This document shows, piece by piece, positions 1 through 10,850 of a stretch of DNA of 64,000 nt; position 1 is the stretch's first letter; each line of letters begins with the position of its first letter. Below the pieces are notes generated by a model. The model worked only from the letters and a program-made list of their open reading frames with translations. It searched no databases and was not told where the DNA came from. The position numbers and the translations under genes are program-made. The stretch comes from Bemisia tabaci (Eukaryota > Arthropoda > Insecta > Hemiptera > Aleyrodidae), in contig NC_092797.1 of assembly GCF_918797505.1 (NCBI RefSeq), positions 39,135,372-39,199,371 of the forward strand, given 5' to 3'.

Positions 1-1221
1 ATTTGTAAGGACTGTGGTTCTTTTCTTTCACTTTGATCTCGTTGAACTATGATCTGCACATTTTTAGTAGTTTACAGAAGTAAATCATTATTATGAGACC
101 TTATAGGCGGCAACGATACTTTATACTTATATGGAGAAAATGACTTCATCCACGTCCTACGAGAGGCAACATACCTAAAACGGTCACGTGTGGCGACGAT
201 TTCTGTGGCAGCAGTACGTGTGGCAGTCTATATCGGATGAATTTCATCATTTTCAAAAAAGTAATTTAAAAAATGGTCTTATCAATACATCAAGTACATT
301 GTATACTTATCTGAAGAAGGTCGATTAGTACCAAGATTAAAAAATCAAAATTTCCCCGAGGTAATCAATGGACACTGTTGTGAAAGCATTTTTCATTTCC
401 GGGCGTTCCATTGAAACAGCTATTTATATTTCCATTGCTTTACATAATTGACCTCTTCTATCTCAAAATTACCGCACAAAACTGTTCAAAAACGTGTTTG
501 AAGCATTGAGTACGTGTGCTCAACATCCAACCCTAGAAGAATTAGCCGTTTTTCTTCATGTCAGAGCAAATTGGATTTCCCGGGGAAATTATGTGTTGCA
601 ACATGATTACCTTGCACTTTTTTCTACACGACGGTTTCACTTTCCGATGACGATATAATAAGCAAGCAACTCGTTAGTCAAATTTACCCTGGATAAACGT
701 TGACGGTATTAGAGCTATTACACACATCACCTTGCGTCACCTCCGATGAAAATTCGTCACATGAAGTGAGCGCGTGTATTTCGGATGTTCCTATTGTCCA
801 CGTTCTTCGGATGGGGGGGGGGGGGGGAGGGGCTGCTACTTCACCAACCAAAATCTGTTATCTGATGGATATTCGGAACACGCAGACCTGAGCAGCACGA
901 GCGTGCAGAAAATAGTGATAAGGATGAAAACTTCAGCACATTGCGTATATAATAAACCATGAAAGAGACCCATTATTCTTACATAAAATTCGTCCTTATA
1001 AGAACTCATTTTGTGATCGATATTTTCTTGGCCTCTCTCGCCCTAAAATTTTGAGTAGTGTTTTTATCATAATTATCAACGTTTTCTGGAATCTTAAAGT
1101 TATGAGCAATGATTTTAATATTTTGCTAACTTCGAATTACTTCACTACTTTCAATTCAATGCATATTTTGTGCATGTATCGGGAATGCACAAGCAATGAT
1201 AAAAACTCGCACGGTTCTTTT
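1..1221. other. Noncoding stretch, no gene recognised
   Basis: AT-rich sequence without an open frame that looks coding. The only notable local feature is a run of 15 G at 813-827, followed by AGGGG. No repeat shared with the rest of the window was recognised here. Confidence 0.5.
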
Positions 1222-1335
1222 CAGTGGCGAGGCGTGAACAATCGATGTTCGTTGCGAACACCCTGTTTATCGATCCTTTTCCACAGCTTTAAACGACAGA
1301 GCAATCGATACATCGCAAATCACGCCACGCCACTG
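1222..1335. mobile_element. Foldback element, CAGTGGCG-ended family (copy 1)
   Basis: It starts CAGTGGCGAGGCGTG and ends CACGCCACGCCACTG, so the ends are inverted repeats. The interior holds a GCGAACACCCTG box, ATCGAT steps and an AAACGACAGA/AAACC-type core shared with the copies near 16153-16302 and 23731-23905. It is short and has no coding capacity. I infer a MITE. The superfamily is not assigned, because no convincing target-site duplication is visible. Confidence 0.55.
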
Positions 1336-1711
1336 GTTCTTTTTAAATCCAATATTAAACTGCGACAAAAATGTCTTACTCTGCCCTTGGAAAGCGTATG
1401 AAATATATCATTTTAAGACATAAAAAATGTGAGTATTCGATGGATTTTATAGTTGATTTCGGGTCATGCTTTGGTAAAATTATTATTCTAAAACCTGCCG
1501 AAATCGTATCCGGGAACATTTACCGCTAATTTTAGGACAAAAATATAATTTTTTGCACATAAGTATTGTCCTGACCCGAATCGATTTCCCCAGAAGTTAA
1601 AAGAAGATGCGAATTACGATACTGAATAATGGGCTATTCATTTTTGAATCATCGTCAATCCAGAAAGACCAGTCTTGTAAAAGTATCCTTCTCTCCTCTG
1701 ATCCTCCGATA

Positions 1712-1834
1712 ATGGCCAATTGCGAACATTATCAGACGGAAACGCAATTTAACAAAACCGTGAATATGTTACGAGAAGAACTGAGGACAGCCGTTCGCTT
1801 TATTTATGAATTAAAACGAAGACAGTCTGAATGA
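1712..1834 (+). CDS. Possible small ORF or exon fragment, unknown
   Basis: A 40-codon frame beginning MANCEHYQTETQ and ending ELKRRQSE is rich in charged residues and could form a short helix or coiled coil (MLREELRTAVRFIYEL). It is open upstream to 1607. No splice sites, homology or neighbouring gene support it, and a frame of this length is expected by chance in AT-rich DNA. It is listed only because its composition looks more protein-like than neighbouring frames. Confidence 0.12.
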   Translation: MANCEHYQTETQFNKTVNMLREELRTAVRFIYELKRRQSE

Positions 1835-2539
1835 AGCTCTCGACCTAATCGGATGTATTTCGATACGAGGATCGTGAATTATGAATGATCTCGAGAGCCC
1901 ACAATAGAATTAGGAGTCACATAAGCTGCGTTTAATCTGGGCTAAAGATTCCCATGAATTAAATATTAAACCGGGCGTGAGTCGGAGAGAGTGCTGCTAT
2001 TGCCGAATTCAACCAAGAATTCACTTTTATCTTACTTATGTACTATGATAAGTGTCCCTCAACTAAGTGTGACAACAAGGGTAAGCGCCTGACTTATATT
2101 GAGTGGTCGTTTAAAAAGGCTTTGAGGCTAATTAGATTGTGCGCATGATTTTGAGGAGAGATTTCGATCTTCTCCAGAGATATGCGTCATTGTGAATGCT
2201 CTCTCATTGCATAGACCGTTTTGCAAATAGTGAGACTCTCATTGCTCTTATATCCCTGACAAGATAGTGAATTTTTGATACAACATTAATCAAAACCTCG
2301 GTCTTAATGGCTTAACTCGGAGATGTTTCAATACTAATGTTGCATCGATTTTTTAAAACACCTCAGCTGAATTTTCTCTACCTAAATTTTATTTCATAGT
2401 GCGTTTCTGCTACAAAATTTCCATGAAATTTAAGAAAGGAATATTTCTTAGCTTCGCTTTTATTGCTACGACGAAAAAAAACCTGAATTTCGAAATTGCT
2501 CGCATTGCAAGCGCGAACAAACGAATGACAATTTGCAGC

Positions 2540-2712
2540 CTACATAAAAATGGTTGTGCTGCATGATTTTTGTGCAAATTTCAGTAAATTTCCTACCTAC
2601 TACAAAATAATTCCTTGACATTTTCAAAGGAATTCGCACAGACGTTCTCTTGTAAAAAATTAAATTTCCCACTTAAATTTGACAACAGCTGATGTGTTCT
2701 TTTCTTCTAAAG
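2540..2712. mobile_element. Fragment of GGACCGCG foldback family
   Basis: This is the right-hand part of the family seen intact at 44442-44695. It keeps the shared order: ACATAAAAATGG, TTTGTGCAAATTTCAG, TCCTTGACATTTTCAAAGG, CTCTTGTAAAAAATTAAAT, then ACAGCTGATGTG and a degenerate end near GATGGTCC. The left arm is missing or too diverged to place. Confidence 0.5.
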
Positions 2713-3704
2713 ATGGTCCAAGTTAGAGTTGTACAAACACGGTACAGTTTTCTATCATTTTCGGCACATCTAGTCAACAGAGGACGCAAGACTCGCGCCA
2801 TTAGTGACAATAGACCTGACAAATCAGCGTCTTCGCCCAGCAATCAGCTGTCTCGGCTAAACTGATAGAAGCGTAATTTCTGGTTTGCGCGACCGTCTGA
2901 AGAACAGTTATCACCGTTAAAACGAAAGGTAGAAGCGCCTCCACGCCTCTGTTTTTCTGGGTTCTGCAAACAAGGCCTCAGAGTTGTTCGTTTGGAAAGT
3001 TACATGTGTAATTTTGCACGGGGATAGACGGGTGATGTCTTTGACCATACGCGCACAGATGCTATTTACTTAGAGATTTTTTTGCGAATTGGTGGGTTTC
3101 TCTCTAGTTGCAGGTGTTATCGTCATTCACCTGTTGTCATGTCTTATTGAATAAAAACGTCTTTGATTTTTGTTACTGCGCGGATGTTGGGCCATGGTGT
3201 TTGGTTCCATTGCACTCATACATGCCATCAACAATATCGACGGTAAAATCCTTTGACCACGTATCTCAATAGCGGTGTTATAAAATTTCCACTGTCATTT
3301 TATTTTTATGAGGGAGAAAAAATCTAAGTCATTTCTTGAATTTTTAACAAAATTTTCTTCGCATAGAGAAGATAAATCAAGGAAGTTTTAAAAAAAATGT
3401 TATTTCCCTATTCAGTAGTTTTCTATTTTAAAAATAAGTATGACCGGAAGTCTGCAACGTCTCAAACCGAGATATGTACCCAGTTTGGATGTTTCACCGT
3501 CGATATACAATAACAAGATTCGTCTATCCTTCAATGATTTTGTATTAATTTTATTTACTTTTTAGACCAATTCTAACACAATCGCACTAGATTCATTAGG
3601 TTTTTAGGCGTTTCATTAATTTTTGTGTACCTTACGTTTTTCTTTTCTGTGTTTTTCTAAGTTATATCATTGAAACTACGTCTTTGCTCCTTTTTGTTTT
3701 TCAG

Positions 3705-3744
3705 ATCCTGCGCCGAAGAGCAGCGTTTATGTGAATTCAGCGGG
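3705..3744 (+). CDS. Possible 40-nt internal coding exon of an upstream gene
   Basis: The segment is preceded by a pyrimidine tract ending TTTTTGTTTTTCAG and followed by a consensus donor GTGAGT. Two of three frames are open. In the frame reading PAPKSSVYVNSAG it leaves two bases that join in frame to the next acceptor at 3947, giving GDSTNPYGYL and a stop. The 5' partner exon is not identified; a candidate frame at about 3193-3241 has matching phase but no convincing acceptor. The product is unknown. The call is inferred from splice signals and frame continuity only. Confidence 0.3.
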
Positions 3745-3946
3745 GTGAGTTTTCTGATTTTTAATACAATTATGAGCTTGATGTGATTTTTCAAAATATC
3801 TTTGATGCTAAATAAAGCATCCAATATGTTTTTGAACATTTGATTATCCTATTCCATTTGTTGAGGATTGTGGCTGCTTCCCCCTCACCAATAAATCCGT
3901 TATCAACTAAATTGCATCAACGACAGGTGGAAACTTGTTCTTTCAG

Positions 3947-3976
3947 GGACTCAACAAATCCTTATGGATACTTATA
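3947..3976 (+). CDS. Possible terminal coding exon joined to 3705-3744
   Basis: The acceptor TTGTTCTTTCAG precedes GGACTCAACAAATCC. Spliced after 3744, the frame reads DSTNPYGYL and stops at TAA 3974-3976. If real, this is the C-terminus of a + strand gene whose body lies upstream or outside the window. Tyr- and Pro-containing tails of this kind occur in small membrane or cuticle proteins, but no family can be named. Confidence 0.28.
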
Positions 3977-4230
3977 AGGGAGCAACAGTCATTAGCCTAA
4001 TTTCGGCTGTTGCGACCTACCTACATGGTGGATGATGAGCTTCGGGTGACGTCGCGTCGTCAGCCAAACAAGTTTCCCAAACCTCGGCCATTTTCGGCTT
4101 GTTTGCGAAACGAAACTGCCCACACGTTGTTCAACATCAACCATGTAGGTAAGTCAACAGTAGCATGCTGAAGTCCCAAAAGTAAAAGCTTCCACAATGG
4201 CCAAGACATCAGTGGAGGGTCTCTTGTCTA

Positions 4231-4461
4231 TTCCTCCTCCACTCCTTGTAGCCAACCTTTCACAAGACGTCCACACCGTCACAAATTCATTGATACATAC
4301 ATACACACATAAAGCCGCTTTTATAGCGCAGTCTCGCGCTCTGCGACGCCCGATCACCATTGCCCCTTATCCTCCCAGAGACCATTAGGCAATTGGCACC
4401 ATCTGATCTGCTCCAGCTCCACCCCTTGTCGCCAACCTTTCACAGGACGTCCACGCCGTCG
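4231..4461 (+). repeat. Pair of ~51-bp direct repeats
   Basis: The segments at 4231-4281 and 4411-4461 share CTCCAC(T/C)CCTTGT, GCCAACCTTTCACA and GACGTCCAC(A/G)CCGTC with few mismatches, 180 bp apart. The intervening DNA is unique. This is a local duplication of unknown origin. Confidence 0.55.
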
Positions 4462-5100
4462 CCTTCCGGGAGGACTAATTCATTAATACCGATCTAAATA
4501 TGAGAATGATCGAAGTTGACGTCAGTATAGATACGCCTCGGTGACGCGACACGTGAGACATCTCCGTCCATTCATTGCGTGGAGCCATGGAGTAAATCGA
4601 CCCGGCACGGAACTAAGTAGGCAAATGTATGCGGATTCTCCTCCGGGAGGGTGAGAGAATCGTCGGACGTCGCCAGGAAGAAGTGACAAGGGGCATCCGT
4701 TCGCGGTCGGTAGTTACCAATTACCTGTGATTCCGACTGCCTATGCAGAATGTCCTCCGGTTTAATTGGATCCGCTCCTAATTGCATTCCTCGAGTCAAC
4801 AAAGGCATCCCAACTTTGGGATTGACAAAGTTCCTTTGTTTCGAGTGCAGCGCCGGCCGGGCATTGAGTCATAAGTTTATGTAAGTCCTTCTGCCGGAGG
4901 CCGGCGACAATAATATAAAAGTGAAAGCATTATTAGAATAATAGGACCATGTGTCGGCCGCGTCGTCTTCGTCTCGGCGACGCGTCAACAATGAGCGTAT
5001 TACAGCATCCCCGGCCATTCTTCGATGAGATTGCCCGCTGTTTTCCGAGCGGGCACCATTACGCGCGCTTCACGCACCTCCGTCCAAATTGCCACCCGCG

Positions 5101-5519
5101 TTGCCAAACACACACACGTGTCGAAGTGGCATCATAGTTCACATTACGTATTTTTTAATTGTGGTTTTTCCTAATGTAATGAACATGCACCTTGCCAAGA
5201 GGTGTAATTTGATCGCTCTAGATGACTTTTTTCCGAAAGGCATCAATTGTTATTCGACATGAATTTGAATAGCCTAATTTAATCAGTTGTTCGAATTATT
5301 GTTTAAGCTCTCTTGCCAAACACACACACATGCCAAAATGGCATCATAGTTCACATTATGTACTATTTAATTTTGGTTTTCCCTTATGTAATGAACATGC
5401 GCCTTGCCAAGAGGTGTAATTTGATTTCCCTAGATGATTTTTTCCGAAAGGCATTCAATTATAATTCGACATGAATTTGAATAGCCTAATTTAATTAGTT
5501 GTTCGAATTGTTTAAGCTC
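5101..5519 (+). repeat. Two-copy tandem duplication, ~210-bp unit
   Basis: Units at 5101-5312 and 5313-5519 both begin TTGCCAAACACACACAC and pass in the same order through GGCATCATAGTTCACATTA, AATGAACATGC, CCTTGCCAAGAGGTGTAAT, CCGAAAGGCAT and GAATAGCCTAATTTAAT to TTTAAGCTC. They differ by scattered substitutions and small indels, so the duplication is not very recent. There is no coding potential. Confidence 0.8.
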
Positions 5520-5994
5520 GCAGCCGAAAGGGATAGCGCTTTTTGATTTCAACCCACCACTAGAATTACAACACTCGAATTACCACTGGAATCACAGCAA
5601 GATGGCGGAGAGAAAGCCTAGCATATCTAGAATAGATTAATCTGTGATACTTTTATGTAATGCTTCTGATGTCAAAGCAAGGAGGACGATGATCATTTTT
5701 CTAAAATTCATTTTTTTAAGCAGTAGTATAGTTTTCCTGAACATGGAAAGTTGAAATTTTGGTGAGCGCGATCTTTCATCTCAACGGTGCTCATCTTCTT
5801 CGGGAAACTTAAAAACGCGCATGTGCAGAAAACATCCGACGGCGAGCGCTTCTCTCATGCGGACGTATTGAAGCTTTCCCGCTTTTTCTAACATTTCTAA
5901 GTTATTCTGATGGGCTAATCCCATGTTTAATCCCGCCAGTTTCTATTCCGCTCTTAGCCATAGCATATCTTGGCTTAAGACCATCAGAATCATT

Positions 5995-6066
5995 GCCAGG
6001 CTTGTCTAGTGTCTAACAGGGAATCGAACCCAGTACTTTCTGACTATAGGACCAGCGCCGGCTGAG
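5995..6066 (-). repeat. tRNA-like segment, possible SINE head
   Basis: On the minus strand the segment contains GGGTTCGATTCCC, a perfect pol III B-box/T-arm motif, preceded by a weak A-box-like GCCGGCGCTGGTCC about 30 nt upstream. A full cloverleaf with paired acceptor ends is not evident. It is therefore read as a tRNA-derived SINE remnant or pseudo-tRNA rather than a functional tRNA. Confidence 0.35.
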
Positions 6067-6599
6067 GAACAATACCACTTATCTGAAAACCGTCAATTTT
6101 GCAGGACGAAGAAAAAACTTTGCCATTTATTGTAATTTTGAGGTTGGATTTGCAAATTTTTCATAGATTACACCGTAATTACATCGCTTCTCTACATAAT
6201 TTGAAAAAAAAACTAACAACATAAACTTGCGTATTTTGTTCTGTAGAATGTGACAAAATTGCTCTAGCTCATTCTTGCCAAAATTCTTATTTCAGCAGAA
6301 TTGTTCCTCAGCTCTTAATAGCCTTATTTTATTCGTGCTATATATAGCATTTTGATGTCTTGTTACGCTAAAATAAATTGCAGCAATCAGGCAGCTAGTG
6401 TATTGCCCGATTGAGCTATTACTCACCGGCTGGTCCTCAAACCTAACACCAATCAAAACCCCGCAAATTGAAAATCAGGGATCAATCTTTGCTCTTGGTT
6501 ATTCACAAGAAAGCTCACGACGAGGGAGCCAGGCGGCAAAACTTTCTCACATCCGGAAAACCCCGGCCGGGGAAAATAGATTGAATTGTTTTAATTAGC

Positions 6600-7335
6600 C
6601 GATCCGCGCCGAAGGACACGTGTTCACGTGGTCAATAAGCGATAAAGCGTGGGTGGAGGCCGAGCGGCGGGGGAGGAAATGAAAGTTGGAAAGGGAACAC
6701 TGCACCCCTCTCTCCCGGGCCGCGGCCGACGGCGAAACTTTACGGCTGTGCAGCAGAGCGATGCCCGGTGCTTGGTGCTCGGTGCCCGGTGCGCCACATC
6801 GGCCGAGAATAACCGCGGGCGCATGCGCAGACGCCAATAAGTGTCAAATTGTAGCATGTGCCATGGGGTGAAAGTTGGATGGATGTTGCGGCTCCGGAAA
6901 AAGTTGCCAGGTCGTGCGAGACCCCCTTTTGAATAAATGGAAAATACGTTGAATTTCCAGCGTAATCTGGCAACAATGTGCTCCAGGCTCTGCAGAAGCT
7001 CCTAATCTCCGCGAGGTCGCAACGGGAGTTGCGCGATTTTGCCGCCAATGGCTAATCGGCCTTCGGTCTTCGTCCGACTGACCAGAAATCCGATCGGCCG
7101 ATCTCGCACATTCGCGGCCCCTCAGACCACTTCCCTAGTTCCGCCTATCATGCCTCTTTCCCGGCCCCGCGCCCTTCACCCTGGCTTCCTCGTCATGCCG
7201 CCGGTGCTGACCTGGTCACTCCGCGCATTCTTCCCGGAAAGTGAAAGGCTCGTAAGTGCTCCGCGAAATTTATTCGACCGCTTCAATGGCAGCGCTCACT
7301 TCACGGTTCGGTTTGGATTTGAAAATCTACTCGAC
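6600..7335. other. GC- and CpG-rich noncoding patch
   Basis: GC content and CpG frequency are much higher here than in the flanks, with short imperfect GGTGCC-type repetition near 6766-6795. Overlapping open frames on both strands are by-products of few stop codons in GC-rich DNA. It could be a regulatory or promoter region; nothing more specific is visible. Confidence 0.35.
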
Positions 7336-7660
7336 TTTTGAAAGACAAAGAAGCTGCGAGCAGCCCATGCTGCATGCAATAATAGAAAGAGAATGAGTAA
7401 GATAGAATGTGGGCGACTACACTAAGATACGAAGTTATGAACCCGAGGCATTTGGCAACCACTCGGCCAATAGCTAACGTCACACGATCAAATTGACACG
7501 ATCAAAACACTTGTCTCTCGTAGCGCTGGCTCTACAATCAGGAGCTCAAGCTCACCACGATGGTCAAACAACGGTTGCCTGCTGGTACATGGTAGGGACA
7601 GAGCTCTAACTGGAAGCGCAAGGATTACCACTTGTGTGGTATTTGAAGTAGTAAACAAAC

Positions 7661-7767
7661 TGTGTCATCATATATCAAGTCTAGTGCTGTGATTGGTCCA
7701 AGTCATCGCATTAGCCAATCACAGCACCGTACCTTGAATTTTGGTGGCTAGATTTGATCGCATGACA
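7661..7767. mobile_element. Short MITE, TGTGTCAT-ended (copy 1)
   Basis: It begins TGTGTCATCATATATCAA and ends TTTGATCGCATGACA. The interior holds an inverted pair, GTGCTGTGATTGG and CCAATCACAGCAC. A diverged copy with the same plan lies at 10063-10188. At about 107 bp it has no coding capacity. Confidence 0.6.
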
Positions 7768-8029
7768 ATAGCTATTTTCAATCAGTCAGAATACGAAAAA
7801 AAAATGTAAAATAAGTCGATGAAAACCTGTTCGACAGAAAATAAGAAAAAAAAACTTTCTGTTCAATGATCGGAATGCGAAATTTATAGTAGTTCGAATA
7901 TTCGTGTCTGTGAATTTCGAAGAAAACTTAAATTATGTAGGCAGGTTTATCATGATTTTGCGCATTTTTTTCTGTTTGAAATTTTCAGTTTCCTCCGGGA
8001 AGAACATACCTCCATTCTAAGGTTGCAAC

Positions 8030-8316
8030 ATTGAAGTTGAGGTTATGTGGATGTCTCTGGTTTTCGGATCACGCATCCGAGAACTTGAGGTCAAGCTGCC
8101 GAAGTTTTGGTCAGACATCTGAAGTTATTCCGTAAGTACCGGAGTACTTCATCAGATGTATGATCTGAACCCTTCGGTGTAAGTAGACTAAAGTACTTCA
8201 GATAGTTGGCCCGAACTTCGACAGCTGGACCTCAAGCTTTCGGATGCGTGATCAGAAAACTTCAGAGATCTATTATAACCTCAACTTCGGGTCCCATACA
8301 CTTTTTTTCTCCACGT
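8030..8316. mobile_element. CACGG-type MITE, copy with truncated left end
   Basis: This is a diverged copy of the element at 34997-35354. It shares GGATCACGCATC, repeated TGAAGTACTTCA-like units, CTCAACTTCGGGTCCCA and a terminal ACTTTTTTTCTCCACG. The left terminus present in the other copy cannot be found. Nonautonomous. Confidence 0.65.
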
Positions 8317-8639
8317 AACGAACATCTCGTGTAGCAAGCAGCAGATCTTTCTCCTCGTGTTTACATACGAAAAACGGCAAAACACCACAACATCGAAAAT
8401 AGACCTACGACTCCGGGGTCTAAACAGGGCCCGAGGAAGAAATAACCGCAAGCAAGGAGGTCTCCATGACTGCGTACGAATCCGAATCGAGTCGCGTTGC
8501 GCATTGTTGGTACAGACGTGCGGATTGTTTGGAGAAAAGCGAGAAGTGATAGTGAAAGCAAGGCGATTGTAAAGAAGATCAGATCGGATGAGATAAAAGG
8601 AGTAAAAACGGAGGATAATGGTGGCGTGGAGCGAGTAAT

Positions 8640-8835
8640 GATTCGCGGCGGGCGCGCGGCATGGCGTCGCGCCGAGCGCGGTGGGTGACGGTCGGCGTCG
8701 TTGACGTCGTCGCGGCGGCGTCGCGACGGAGCTGGAGGACGCGGACGTCGAGCGACGCGGATAAAGAGCTAAACGCAACGATGAACGAGGACAGAGACGG
8801 ACCAAATCGGCCCGGCCCCCGGCTCATCCTCCCCG
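8640..8835. other. Very CpG-dense patch
   Basis: The interval is dominated by CG dinucleotides (strings such as GGCGGGCGCGCGGC and GTCGTCGCGGCGGCGTCGC). Six-frame translation gives several Arg/Ser/Ala-rich open frames that overlap on both strands and resemble no protein. It could be a CpG-rich promoter or untranslated first exon of the downstream ZP gene; that is inference. Confidence 0.3.
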
Positions 8836-8907
8836 TTCCGTTTGGGGGCTCCAGCTATGCGGATTCCCCGATGTTGCCAACTTATCGCCTTAAAGTTATT
8901 CCAGGAT

Positions 8908-9221
8908 AAGTAAGAATGGAGTTAAAACATAGGTAAACAAGGCTAAAACATTAAAAACTACTAAAAAGCAGGACGTTTTGAGCTGTTACTAGCTCATTTT
9001 CAGCTGCAAAAAACACAAACAAATAAACAAAATTGAGTGACGACCTGACCCCGGCCATTATCACGTACCTAACCACTGGATTTGTACGGAACATCCGAGG
9101 CATTTATTTTTTTGTGTTTTTTGCAGCTGAAAATGAGCTAGTAACAGCTCAAAACGTCCTGTGTCTTAGCGTTTTAATGTTTTAGCATTGTTTACCCATG
9201 TTTTAACTCCATTCTTATTTA
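8908..9221. mobile_element. Long inverted repeat (foldback) element
   Basis: The left arm starts TAAGTAAGAATGGAG and runs through GTTAAAACATAGG and AGGACGTTTTGAGCTG to CATTTTCAGCTGCAAAAAA. The right arm repeats these in reverse complement, ending CTCCATTCTTATTTA. Arms are about 120-130 bp around a ~60-bp unique centre. No ORF. Nonautonomous DNA transposon or foldback; superfamily undetermined. Confidence 0.75.
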
Positions 9222-9409
9222 TTCGTATATTGGGCTATGTTTGTTTGTTTTATCGTTGTTTATTCTAGGTTTTGTCCTGATCCTGGGAAAGGGGAAGATA
9301 CATCTCGACAGAATCAGTCTTACTGAATTTGACGTTGTCCACTTCCTTTCATATTTCATTTTTTTTTACATAGAACTGAACAACTTATCACCATATACAT
9401 AGATTAACT

Positions 9410-9662
9410 CACGGGGGACCACAGAGCGGGCCTCTGGAGGTTCGGCCATTAGCGCTTAGGGGACGCACCCCCTGGCATTAAAATAGCCCGAATTCAATTT
9501 TGCTAGTAGACTTTTTAAACATGTGTACTGAAAAAGTGCATGAAATTTGCTCAAGATCAGTGCCTTTACAATTACAACAGTTCTCATCTTAAAAGAATAT
9601 TTTACGTGGAGACTTGAACGCACGGCTAGAAAAGTAAGGAATAATCTTTGACGTCTGCTGAT
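9410..9662 (+). repeat. Dispersed repeat, copy 1 (partner at 22942-23212)
   Basis: It shares the ordered blocks TTAACTCA, CCACA(G/A)AGCGGG, GCATTAAAATA(G/A)CCC, GTGCATGAAATT, GGAGACTT(G/T)(A/C)ACG and CTGATTCCTA with 22942-23212 on the same strand. No terminal inverted repeats were seen. The GAGACTTNAACGCACGG block recurs at 28003, 29383 and 54950, so this is part of a larger interspersed family. Confidence 0.6.
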
Positions 9663-10062
9663 TCCTATACTAATGCTTGCCGTTGAACTTTATCGTCCTA
9701 TTCTTGAACTTTGCTCATTCCAGGACATCTGAAAACATATTTATGTGTGTGTTTGTGTTTATCAAATGACTGGCTGATGCAAGGACGATATGTTTTATTA
9801 ATAGAGACCTCGCACTTCTATCCTATAAATGGCATCAATTTACTCTTAGAAATTAACGCTTAAATTGTCTCTGCGGACTGATTATCGGAATTTGTACTCA
9901 AAACTATGGATATAGGGGAAACGGGTCCTTGTTCGTCTATCAATTCTAATTATCAGCTCGCTGATATCGTGCTATATGCAATAAACTTTGGATAATTGTA
10001 CCTAAATTCCTTATTGAGGATCGTGTATGCAGACAGTCCAAGAAGCCTAGCTCAGGATCACA

Positions 10063-10188
10063 GGTGTTACTATCAAAATACTCCATCCAAATGTCGAAGT
10101 CAAGTGCTGTAATTGTCATTGTCATTGAATAAGCTAATCACAACCCCTGACCTTCACATTTTGATGGCTAGCTTTGATAGTGTGACAC
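10063..10188. mobile_element. Short MITE, TGTGTCAT-type (diverged copy 2)
   Basis: It follows the plan of 7661-7767: GTGTTACTATCAAAAT at the left, AAGTGCTGTAATTG, then TAATCACAACCCC, TTTTGATGGCTAGCTTTGAT and AGTGTGACAC at the right. More diverged than copy 1. Confidence 0.5.
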
Positions 10189-10850
10189 AGGCTGTAGCCA
10201 CTGTCAGGGGCCTCCGGAACTTCCGGAAGAGCGGTCGTTCTTTTGGTGATGGTCGAAGAACGAACGTTGACTTTAAGTGTCATTTGCGACAAAGTAGCCC
10301 CAAATGACAACAACGAGATGCAGTAACGGCGGAACAAAGAACGAAAAAGCAGAAGCCGGCGCGGTGCGTCCGACGTAACCCGATCGGACAAAGAACAAGC
10401 CCGGGTGCCCGAAGAGCGAGACAGTTTCGGGAAACTGGAAAGTGACGAGGTTGCGCTTACAAGCTGCGGACGCAACCTCCAGCCGCGGTCAATCATCGTT
10501 CGGCGCCGAAGTTGAAGACAGGGGGCCAAAACCGAGGGGAGAAGGGGGCGGTGGGGTCCAAGCACAGGTCCGGTCGTTGGGTTTTGGGGTTCGGGGCGTT
10601 TGGGCTCCAGGATAACGGTACTGTTTACTCTGTGACGTCAAGCATAGCAGGAGGAGAGAAAGTTGTGGCGAGTGGCGACCGTGGCGAGCTCTCGGAGAAG
10701 CATCTTGCTCCGCCTCCCCCTTCGTCCCCCCTACTCCCCCCCCCCCCGCCGCGAGCATCAATCCGGTTGCTTCGAGATAATCCACCGTCGCACGGTGGAA
10801 CAGGTGAAGTTGAGGAGTTTGCCTCCATGCTGAAAACTACTGAGGAGTAA
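10189..10850. other. GC-rich noncoding patch with C homopolymer
   Basis: GC-rich block with a C run at 10736-10747. Several overlapping open frames on both strands are Pro/Ser/Arg-rich and mutually exclusive, so they are read as compositional artefacts. No gene recognised. Confidence 0.35.

Noticed and set aside
8281..8805. 174-codon minus-strand frame
   Set aside because: It spans the end of a MITE and a CpG-dense patch; low-stop GC-rich DNA, Ser/Arg-rich, no motif.
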